DNA from: JABHCC01 sp964444375
GTDB lineage: Bacteria > Bacteroidota > Bacteroidia > Bacteroidales > UBA12481
Direction of reading: 5' to 3'
DNA length: 8,081 bases
Assembly (NCBI GenBank): GCA_964444375.1
Contig: CAYUGX010000236.1
Coordinates: 1-8,081, forward strand
Shown here: piece after piece, positions 1 through 5,534 of the stretch
How positions within the stretch are numbered: position 1 is the first letter of the stretch
Layout: each line of letters begins with the position of its first letter
Notes under the pieces: model-generated
What the model was told of the DNA's origin: nothing
Databases searched by the model: none
The model's input: only the letters and a program-made list of their open reading frames with translations
Program-made: the position numbers and the translations under genes

Positions 1-146
1 GAAACACATAGATATTCAGCAAGTTGCTTTGTATTTACCCAGGTGATCTTGGTTGAAGAAGGATTTTCAGCTAGTTCAAGAAGATCATTAATTTTTTTCT
101 CGATAACTTCTAATCGGTGTTCGATAAGGTCAAAAGGATTTTCCAT
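1..146 (-). CDS. Excisionase-like helix-turn-helix protein (3' end outside window)
   Basis: The first 48 codons of a minus-strand gene are visible, starting at an ATG at 144-146; the frame is open to the window edge. The product begins with a short amphipathic, probably coiled-coil stretch (residues about 5-25, rich in E, K, L and I). Then comes TWVNTKQLAEYLCVS, which matches the opening of a HTH_17/MerR-like excisionase domain, where the conserved pattern is 'T.KQ.AEYL.VS'. Small proteins of this layout are common in Bacteroidota mobile elements, where they act as excisionases or regulators beside tyrosine recombinases. It lies 177 bases downstream of the rloB stop on the same strand. No convincing promoter or ribosome binding site was seen before it. 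The family call rests on a short N-terminal piece, so the role in excision is inference. Confidence 0.6.
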   Translation of the reverse strand, partial: MENPFDLIEHRLEVIEKKINDLLELAENPSSTKITWVNTKQLAEYLCV

Positions 147-323
147 GTCTCTATAATCTAATTGGTTAGAATGATAAAGTTAGTAGAACCTATTGGGTTA
201 GATGCAGGAAAATGAGATTTTGCAATTCCTAATGGAAGATATAAATGACGAATTCAAATTGACAGATTCCCAATTATAATTACATCATATGACGAATGTG
301 GATAAAGCCAACAACAATAAAAA

Positions 324-1042
324 CTACTCTTTATCTTGAGCCTTGTAATTTTCGACTAGTTCTGAAAGTTCTTTGATCAATATGTAAACTTTCGTACACG
401 GATTGTGGTCTGCAAAACTTTGGCCGTTATGGATTGAATCTAAATTGATAGCATGTGTTATCGCCAATTCTTGGCTACCATACTTATTAAGGATATCGAA
501 CATTTCCTTCGAATTCTTTTTGTACGAATAATTTTTCAATCCTGATACCCTTTGAATTTCTTTCTCTAATAATTCTTGATATTGTTTCCGTGAGATTCCT
601 GTGTTATAAAAATTAAAATGCAGCAAATACCAAAGTTCAAACGCCTCATTTGTCCATGCACAATGGATTTTGGGGCGTGAATTCTCACCAATATTTATTG
701 CATTGTTAAAATGGCTTTTTGGAAAACTATCCCTATCGAAGACAGTCCAAACTTTGTCAATTTTGCGTAGGTAATTTTCTTCGTATTTTTTTCTAAGAAG
801 TTTTGCTTCTCGAATTATAGATAGTGTATTTTTCCAGTTCCATCAATGTCAATATTGGTCATTTCCAAAACCCCTTTGGGCAACGCTTCTTTAAGGGATT
901 CAAAGTAGTTTGGCTCAGTCTTTTCCCCTTCACAAACAATGAGATAGAATAATCGCTTTGATTTTATTCCCATTTTTCTTTTCCGGTCAATTCTCTGACG
1001 CCTTTTGAGAATTGCATTGTCAATCTTAATTTTTCTAGCCAT
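324..1042 (-). pseudogene. rloB: RloB-like Toprim nuclease, interrupted by a one-base frameshift
   Basis: Minus-strand gene starting at ATG 1040-1042 and overlapping the end of the upstream ATPase gene by 8 bases (ATGGCTAG), so translation is probably coupled. The first 71 residues contain CEGEKTEPNYF (C37-F47), the acidic first motif of the RloB Toprim-like fold, and GTGK (68-71). The frame then leaves the family pattern and stops at 815-817 after 75 aa. One base back, the reading continues as NTLSIIREAKLL, then VFDRD (D103 and D105 of the restored protein), then NEAFELWYLLHF, all RloB-like, to a TAG at 324-326. Restoring one A in the A5 run (T829-833 on the plus strand) gives an uninterrupted 239-aa protein, about normal length for the family. 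The break separates the Glu motif from the DxD motif, so the 75-aa product should be inactive. RloB partners with an AAA15 ATPase in AbiL-type anti-phage systems. A sequencing error or recoding are alternatives to true gene loss. Confidence 0.8.
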
Positions 1043-2321
1043 TGTTTATCAGGTCTTCAAAGTTTCCAATGAATGGATTAGCTCCATATCTACCATTTAT
1101 ATAATCTTTTTGGAATGAGCGATCTTTTCTGACCTTGGCCTTGACTCCTTCTTCTTTATACTCTATTAGCGAATATAAGTCAGAAGCCTCACACTTGTCT
1201 TTTTCGAGGAAATAAATTTGATCCCGTCTAAACCTACCATATGATAATAGGTTTGTATCATGAGTTGCAAATATTAATTGTGCATTTTTTTTATTGTATT
1301 CAGGAGAATTAAAGAGGTTCGAAATAGCTGCAGTCATGAGAGGATGTAACTTTGCATCCAGTTCGTCAATAACAAGAATTCCTCCATTAATAATAGTGTC
1401 AAAAATTGGCCCTGATATGTCGATAACTTTATTTGTTCCTGATGATTCTTGTTCTCTTAGGTCAAAATCTCTGAATCCAACTTGTTCGCCTAGTTCGTTG
1501 AATTTCTTATGCTTTGTATCTATCATAGCTAGAGTTTTGCCTTCAAGATCATTTATCAAATCATTCAGTATTTCGGTAGGAATATCATCAGGCAATAATT
1601 TTCTTTGGAACTTTTCTTTTCTTAGTCTTAACTCATCAAACCCTAAGTCTAAATCATTGAAGAACTTCAGTAATTGTTTTTTAGAACGTTCTTTTTCTAA
1701 AAGAGAAAAGGTTATACCTCGATAATTGTCATGGCTTAGACCAGAAATAGTTGACCAATCATGAAACCATTTGATAATTTTTCCTGCGATTTCCCCATTA
1801 AATTGGTCGACGACAGATAGGAATAAAGCATTGTCCCGTGTTTTTGATTCCAGATCGTAGGCCTCTTCAAATTCGTCAGACACACCAATACCGTTCATCT
1901 CCCTTATAAAGAGTGGGATTTCCTTGTTGCCAATTAACTTAAATAACCACTCCCCATGAATCTGGCTATCATCAATTTCAAAACCATATCTAAATCTACT
2001 ATTGTTGATTATAAACACTACCTCAAAGTGAGATGGCTGCTTTTCTGATATAGTACTAAGGAGGAAAGGGGTTATTTTAAATCTAGAGGTCGAAGATTTC
2101 TCCATAGAAGTAAGCACAATCCTTTTCATTGTGGACATTGCTTTTATCAGGTTGGACTTTCCACTTGAGTTAGCTCCGTATAATACAGCACTTTTTAGCA
2201 GTTTATATTTTCTTGCTGAGAAGGTTGATTCTTTATACTCAGTAATGTTAGTTGCTTCCAATGAGAGAGTTTTCTTTGCATTGAAAGACAAAAAATTGCC
2301 AACAGAAAATTCAATTATCAT
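1035..2321 (-). CDS. rloA: AAA15-family ATPase (RloA/AbiLi-like) of a two-gene defence module
   Basis: A 428-aa ABC-type ATPase with no membrane segment or signal peptide. It opens with MIIEFSVGNFLSF, the usual start of COG1106/AAA15 proteins. Walker A is GANSSGKS at residues 49-56. An ABC-signature-like ESSGT lies at 292-296, Walker B VIDELD at 317-322 followed by KLHP, and the switch histidine in ATHD at 352-355. The C-terminus has the family's GRYGANPF (410-417). All catalytic elements are intact, so this gene appears functional. In RloA/RloB and AbiL-type systems the ATPase is thought to sense infection or hold and activate the Toprim nuclease encoded next to it. Here that partner gene overlaps by 8 bases but carries a frameshift. 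The start ATG (2319-2321) has no clear Shine-Dalgarno; palindromic DNA at 2332-2387 lies just upstream. The ATPase family is certain; the defence role is inferred from the pairing. Confidence 0.88.
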   Translation of the reverse strand: MIIEFSVGNFLSFNAKKTLSLEATNITEYKESTFSARKYKLLKSAVLYGANSSGKSNLIKAMSTMKRIVLTSMEKSSTSRFKITPFLLSTISEKQPSHFEVVFIINNSRFRYGFEIDDSQIHGEWLFKLIGNKEIPLFIREMNGIGVSDEFEEAYDLESKTRDNALFLSVVDQFNGEIAGKIIKWFHDWSTISGLSHDNYRGITFSLLEKERSKKQLLKFFNDLDLGFDELRLRKEKFQRKLLPDDIPTEILNDLINDLEGKTLAMIDTKHKKFNELGEQVGFRDFDLREQESSGTNKVIDISGPIFDTIINGGILVIDELDAKLHPLMTAAISNLFNSPEYNKKNAQLIFATHDTNLLSYGRFRRDQIYFLEKDKCEASDLYSLIEYKEEGVKAKVRKDRSFQKDYINGRYGANPFIGNFEDLINNG

Positions 2322-2331
2322 AACGTAAGTT

Positions 2332-2387
2332 TGTGAGAATAACGCTCATTATTTTGCAATATTACAAAATTGTGAGAAAATATCACA
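2332..2387. promoter_or_regulatory. Operator-like palindrome cluster upstream of rloA
   Basis: Positions 2351-2370 read ATTTTGCAATATTACAAAAT, a 20-base palindrome with a single mismatched symmetric pair (bases 7 and 14). It is flanked by two similar elements beginning TGTGAGAA, at 2332-2339 and 2371-2378, exactly 39 bases apart. The second continues as TGTGA-N7-TCACA (2371-2387). The first has TGAG-N7-CTCA (2334-2348). The cluster sits 10 to 66 bases upstream of the rloA start codon, where a promoter and repressor site would be expected. No protein in the window can be assigned to it. A weak -7-like TAATATTG is present within the palindrome on the minus strand, without a good -33 partner. Confidence 0.45.
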
Positions 2388-2465
2388 TAAATAACACATA
2401 GAAGTTCAATCCATTATTATTCAACATAAAATTCATCTAGGTTTGCGTAAAGTTTGCGACTCCCC

Positions 2466-2508
2466 CCAAAAACAAAAAAACCACCTACAAAATCGATTGT
2501 AAGTGGTT
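2466..2508 (-). terminator. Rho-independent terminator after the tRNA gene
   Basis: In the minus-strand direction, a 12-bp stem (AACCACTTACAA with TTGTAGGTGGTT, one G-U pair) closes a 6-base loop at 2491-2496. It is followed at once by a T-rich run interrupted by a single G (plus-strand A-tract 2468-2480). It begins 11 bases beyond the tRNA 3' end, the right place and orientation to end the tRNA transcript and shield it from rloA further downstream. Confidence 0.85.
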
Positions 2509-2518
2509 GATTCTTAAG

Positions 2519-2592
2519 TGGGCCCAGTAGGGCTTGAACCTACGACTCCCTGATTATGAGTCAGGTGCTCTAACCAACTGAGCTATGGGCCC
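2519..2592 (-). tRNA. tRNA with CAU anticodon (tRNA-Ile2 favoured, or elongator tRNA-Met)
   Basis: A complete 74-base cloverleaf can be folded by eye: 7-bp acceptor stem (GGGCCCA/TGGGCCC), D arm GCTC/GAGC, anticodon stem CCTGA/TCAGG with loop CTCATAA, 5-base variable region GAGTC, T arm GTAGG/CCTAC with loop TTCAAGC, and discriminator A. The anticodon is CAU. No CCA is encoded, as is usual in Bacteroidota. CAU serves both Met tRNAs and the minor Ile tRNA whose C34 becomes lysidine through TilS. The acceptor pairs C4-G69 and C5-G68 are the positive determinants described for E. coli TilS, so Ile2 is favoured, but this rule may not hold fully here. The initiator tRNA is unlikely: the first pair is a normal G-C and the anticodon stem lacks three consecutive G-C pairs. 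Confidence 0.95.
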
Positions 2593-2616
2593 TGCACTCA
2601 AATTTGAGCGAGTGCA
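2593..2616. repeat. Nested palindromes flush with the tRNA 5' end
   Basis: TGCACTC (2593-2599) and GAGTGCA (2610-2616) form a perfect 7-bp inverted repeat. Within it, CTCAAATTTGAG (2597-2608) is a perfect 12-base palindrome sharing part of the left arm, so the two structures compete. The outer repeat begins on the base directly before mature tRNA position 1. It lies at or just after the predicted transcription start, so part could be in the tRNA leader; alternatively it may be an operator. Confidence 0.5.
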
Positions 2617-2622
2617 AATTTA
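2615..2622 (-). promoter_or_regulatory. Probable tRNA promoter, -7 box
   Basis: On the minus strand this is TAAATTTG, an exact match to the Bacteroidota -7 consensus TAnnTTTG. It would place transcription start roughly 15 to 20 bases before the mature tRNA end at 2592. At the expected spacing upstream there is only an imperfect -33 element (TTAG in place of TTTG). Confidence 0.5.
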
Positions 2623-2741
2623 AGAAATTTTTCATCATGATCTAACTGATATATTCCTGAAAAAACTGAAATAATAACCAGTTTGGGATTCTCAATGGTC
2701 TGAGACTGGGAATTGTGGAGATTTAGACTTAGTTTGATTAG

Positions 2742-2897
2742 GAGTGGATTTTGTATGAGCATGAATTAAGGAAGGATTAGTATTACCATGTATCATTCCC
2801 ATCCGATGAACTTCAAGTGTTTGTTCGGGATCTTAAAGCGAGAGAATCAATGGTGCTAAATCCAAATATTAAGTTCCTCATGCTCAACGATACATAA
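2742..2897 (+). pseudogene. Possible decayed coding fragment, unknown family
   Basis: One plus-strand frame reads EWILYEHELRKD, a TAG at 2778-2780, then 38 open codons (2781-2894) with a protein-like mix (SFPSDELQVFVRDLKARES...) to a TAA at 2895-2897. Several stops precede 2742 in this frame, and no plausible start is visible. It could be a remnant of a lost gene at the tRNA border or simply chance. No family was recognised. Confidence 0.15.
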
Positions 2898-2931
2898 TGA
2901 CATACATGAGTATTCATTTAAAATATTTATA

Positions 2932-2955
2932 TATTAGTAGTCGACAATACTAATA
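2932..2955. promoter_or_regulatory. Inverted-repeat operator candidate before the TrmB-family gene
   Basis: TATTAGTA (2932-2939) and TACTAATA (2948-2955) are perfect reverse complements, separated by 8 bases (GTCGACAA). The repeat ends 13 bases before the TTG start of the regulator gene, so a protein bound here would block its transcription or translation start. Two-turn inverted repeats just ahead of a regulator's own gene usually mean autoregulation; the binding protein is inferred to be the adjacent regulator. Confidence 0.55.
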
Positions 2956-2968
2956 AAGCCATTGCCCA

Positions 2969-3811
2969 TTGGAAGAAAGTAAACAATTGTTAGTAGATTT
3001 TGGCTTCACAAAACTTGAAGCCGATATATATATTTATTTACTTAAAGAATCTCCGGTGACAGGCTATCGTATCGCCCAGGCTACCGGTAAGGCTGTTGCA
3101 AATACCTATAAGGCAATTCAATCGCTGCAAAAAAAAGGGGCAATTATTGTTGATGACAGTGAAAAAAGACTTTGCAGGGCAATTCCGGCTGAAGAATTAG
3201 TAAATCGTCTTGAAAGACAATTCACTGATCGAAAGAACAAAGCAAAAAAAACACTCTTTAATATAGGAGACCAACAATCAGATGATCGTATTTATCAATT
3301 ACAATCCGTTGAACAGGTAATAGAGAGATTTCGCCAGATGTTGTTCAAGAGCCAAAAGGTTGTGATAATTGATGCTTTCCCAGAAATTTTAAAACTACTG
3401 CAGGAAGATATTGAAAAATGTGTCAAAAAAGGGGTAAAGGTTCACATTATTGCTTATTCAGATTGTGAAATCAAAGGTGCTGATATAATTGTAAATATAG
3501 AAGGTAAATCCATCATCAATCGCTGGCCAGGTGAGTGGTTCAATATTGTAATAGACGGTGAGGAATACCTGTTTTCTCTTTTTAGTAAAGACCTATCCGA
3601 GATTATCCAGGCAGTCTGGAGTAGCAGTCCCTATTTGTCCTGGATATATTATTCTGCCCTCCTCTCAGAATTTCAATTGAATGCTCTTAGGGGTTTAATT
3701 CAGGAAAACAGCTCTGCCGAAGAATTGAAGAAAACATTAGAGTTCTATAATACTTTGTATCTGATGGATGCTCCAGGTTATCAAATACTGTTAAAAAGAT
3801 ATGTGAAATAA
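2969..3811 (+). CDS. TrmB-family transcriptional regulator
   Basis: A 280-aa soluble protein. Residues about 4-70 form a TrmB-type winged helix-turn-helix: LLVDFGFTKLEADIYIYLL is the hallmark opening, followed by the recognition region around TGKAVANTYKAIQSLQKKG. A basic helical linker (about 80-100) leads to a C-terminal PLD-like effector domain (about 110-250; VVIIDAFPEILKLL, then VKVHIIAYSD) of the kind that binds sugars in characterised archaeal TrmB proteins. The start is TTG at 2969-2971: an in-frame TAA at 2954-2956 rules out anything far upstream, and the next in-frame Met lies beyond the DNA-binding domain. No Shine-Dalgarno is evident. It is followed after 49 bases by the secreted propeller gene and then a sulfatase, suggesting control of a carbohydrate-related response; ligand and targets are unknown. 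TrmB proteins are best known from archaea and some Firmicutes. Confidence 0.85.
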   Translation: MEESKQLLVDFGFTKLEADIYIYLLKESPVTGYRIAQATGKAVANTYKAIQSLQKKGAIIVDDSEKRLCRAIPAEELVNRLERQFTDRKNKAKKTLFNIGDQQSDDRIYQLQSVEQVIERFRQMLFKSQKVVIIDAFPEILKLLQEDIEKCVKKGVKVHIIAYSDCEIKGADIIVNIEGKSIINRWPGEWFNIVIDGEEYLFSLFSKDLSEIIQAVWSSSPYLSWIYYSALLSEFQLNALRGLIQENSSAEELKKTLEFYNTLYLMDAPGYQILLKRYVK

Positions 3812-3860
3812 ATCCAAAGAATATTTTGATTATATCAACCAGTTAAAATTATAGCTCGTC

Positions 3861-5324
3861 ATGAAGATAAATGCAGTAATCCTTCTTCTATTCTTTGCTC
3901 TTATAAGCAACAATTATGGTCGTGGCCAACATGGATTCTCTGTTCAAATAGATGTTTCAGGATTTGATCGAGGTGTGACAGTTGAAGAAATTACCGGAAG
4001 CGGTTTTATTATTACAGGATATACCACTCACGAAACAACCGGCGAAGATGTATTACTGATAAAAACAAATTCACAAGGAGATACTCTTTGGACCAGGTCA
4101 TACGGCGGACCTGGATTGGACAATGGCTGGGCTGTTAGACAAACTGAAGATGGAGGATTTATCATAGTTGGTTTTACTGACAGTTTTGGGGCAGGCGGAA
4201 TGGATGTTTATTTGATTCGTACCGATTCTGTTGGGGAGGAGATATGGACAAAAACTTTTGGAGGACAAGAGGATGAACATGGATGGGATGTGAGGATAAC
4301 GAAAGAGGGAGGATTCATCATTGCTGCCGAAACCGGTAGTTATGGGAATGGTGAACTTGATGCGTATTTAATTAAAACTGATAGTAATGGAAATGTAGAA
4401 TGGACAAATTCCTATGGAGGTGCACAAATTGATCGCATTTTCTCGGTACAGCAAACGGCTGACAACGGATATGTTACAGCGGGAATCAGCTACAGTTTTA
4501 CAAGTGTTGATGCAAACGACCGAGATGGATATTTACTAAAAACAAACGCATCAGGAGCTATGGAATGGTATACAACCATTGGTGGTGATGCGTACGATGT
4601 AGCACATTCAGTAGCCCTCACAAATGATGGAGGCTATATTGTAACAGGATATGGTGAAAGCTTTGGAACCAATGGTTCATTAGATGTTTACCTGATAAAG
4701 ACAGATGCTTTCGGAAATCCACTATGGACCAAGGTTCACGGTACTTCAATGGATGAACGTGGTATAAAAGGGCAACAAACCTCAGATAGCGGCTATATAG
4801 CCATTGGATTTACTGAAGAAAACGCTGATATGTATTTACTGAGAGCTGATAGTCTTGGTAATTTACTTTGGTCACAAACTTTTGGATCCAGATATAAAGT
4901 GGATTTTGGATATACAGTTCAGGAAACGAATGATGGTGGGTTTGTTTTAACTGGACATACAAACACATTTAGTGGTACTGAAGGTGATGTTTTATTGATT
5001 AAAACCGATAAAAATGGACGAATCTCAATACTATCTGACTTGGAATATGATTATCCCGGTACTACACTGCTAGATCAAAATTATCCAAATCCGTTTAGTG
5101 TCGAGACTACGATTGATTATCACCTAAACGAGAAAAGTCATATAGAACTCAATGTTTATACTATTTCTGGTCAAAAGGTTGCAACACTGATAAACCAAAA
5201 ACAATATGCTGGTAATCATTCTGTGAAATTCTTTGCTTCAGGATTGCCATGTGGAGTTTACCTCTGCAAACTAATAGCGACCAATGGACAGCAACAAATT
5301 AAAAAACTAGTCTTGACCAGATAA
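3861..5324 (+). CDS. Secreted seven-repeat (beta-propeller-like) protein with T9SS sorting domain
   Basis: A 487-aa exported protein. Residues 1-22 form a Sec signal peptide (MK, then a hydrophobic core from A5 to I15, with a probable cleavage site near G20-Q23). Residues about 42-395 contain seven copies of a repeat of about 49-55 residues with pattern 'T.DGG[FY]I..G...SFG....D.YLIKTDS.G...WT..[YF]GG...D.G..V'. Copies begin near 42, 95, 147, 199, 254, 307 and 356; the last lacks the WT..GG half. Seven copies suggest a seven-bladed propeller. Residues about 400-487 are a T9SS type A (Por secretion tail-like) sorting domain: LDQNYPNPF, then LNVYTISGQKVATL, then GVYLCKL and a basic C-terminus. 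The protein should therefore be carried across the outer membrane and released or attached to the surface. Repeats of this class have no known catalytic residues; binding or scaffolding is possible. The gene follows the TrmB-family gene by 49 bases and may be co-transcribed with it. Confidence 0.88.
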   Translation: MKINAVILLLFFALISNNYGRGQHGFSVQIDVSGFDRGVTVEEITGSGFIITGYTTHETTGEDVLLIKTNSQGDTLWTRSYGGPGLDNGWAVRQTEDGGFIIVGFTDSFGAGGMDVYLIRTDSVGEEIWTKTFGGQEDEHGWDVRITKEGGFIIAAETGSYGNGELDAYLIKTDSNGNVEWTNSYGGAQIDRIFSVQQTADNGYVTAGISYSFTSVDANDRDGYLLKTNASGAMEWYTTIGGDAYDVAHSVALTNDGGYIVTGYGESFGTNGSLDVYLIKTDAFGNPLWTKVHGTSMDERGIKGQQTSDSGYIAIGFTEENADMYLLRADSLGNLLWSQTFGSRYKVDFGYTVQETNDGGFVLTGHTNTFSGTEGDVLLIKTDKNGRISILSDLEYDYPGTTLLDQNYPNPFSVETTIDYHLNEKSHIELNVYTISGQKVATLINQKQYAGNHSVKFFASGLPCGVYLCKLIATNGQQQIKKLVLTR

Positions 5325-5343
5325 ATTCTGAACTCCACATGTA

Positions 5344-5372
5344 CCAACAGTGATCGATACACTACTGGTTTT
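5344..5372 (+). terminator. Weak terminator-like hairpin after the propeller gene
   Basis: CCAACAGTG (5344-5352) can pair with CACTACTGG (5360-5368) except for two internal mismatches, closing a 7-base loop. Only four T residues follow (5369-5372). Position, 20 bases after the stop codon, is right for a terminator, but the stem and T-run are poor. Confidence 0.25.
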
Positions 5373-5477
5373 GGGCTTCATGATAGGTTTTTAAATCCTT
5401 GATCCTAAAATAGAGAAAATGCCTTCAACGGAATGTCGAGATTAACTCCAATTCCTATGGACCTATCAAATTCCTAA

Positions 5478-5485
5478 TATATTTG
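5478..5485 (+). promoter_or_regulatory. Probable sulfatase promoter, -7 box
   Basis: TATATTTG matches the Bacteroidota -7 consensus TAnnTTTG exactly. It lies 49 bases before the ATG at 5535, giving a leader of about 40 bases. No clear TTG or TTTG was seen at the -33 position, so strength is uncertain. It supports independent transcription of the sulfatase despite its shared strand with the upstream genes. Confidence 0.45.
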
Positions 5486-5534
5486 TAGTTCTTCTATCCA
5501 ATGGAAGGAAAATTGTAATACTAAAACAACTGTG

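Larger units (their letters stand above)
2623..2968. other. Gene-poor stretch between tRNA promoter and regulator gene
   Basis: About 350 bases without an intact gene. It contains a possible decayed coding piece on the plus strand (2742-2897, listed separately) and, at its right end, the inverted repeat in front of the TrmB-family gene. No RNA gene, tRNA-derived repeat, insertion-sequence end or terminator was recognised here. Confidence 0.6.

Noticed and set aside
829..833. Programmed -1 frameshift in rloB
   Set aside because: The slip site is only A5, there is no canonical X_XXY_YYZ heptamer in the right phase, and no obvious stimulatory stem was seen just downstream. Kept as an alternative explanation, not a feature.
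1294..2328. Plus-strand open frames opposite the ATPase (1294-1725, 2131-2328)
   Set aside because: Their translations are serine- and phenylalanine-rich antisense shadows with no recognisable domain.
2371..2387. CRP-type binding site TGTGA-N-TCACA
   Set aside because: The spacer is 7 bases rather than the 6 of the E. coli CRP consensus, and Bacteroidota do not use that CRP regulon in a known comparable way. Recorded only as an operator-like dyad.
3861..5324. DNA-level tandem repeat or CRISPR-like array in the propeller gene
   Set aside because: The periodicity of about 156 bases is a protein repeat with diverged nucleotide sequence; no identical repeats or spacers are present anywhere in the window.
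5532..5534. GTG as the sulfatase start
   Set aside because: The adjacent ATG at 5535 gives the same protein less one residue and is the more usual start codon.
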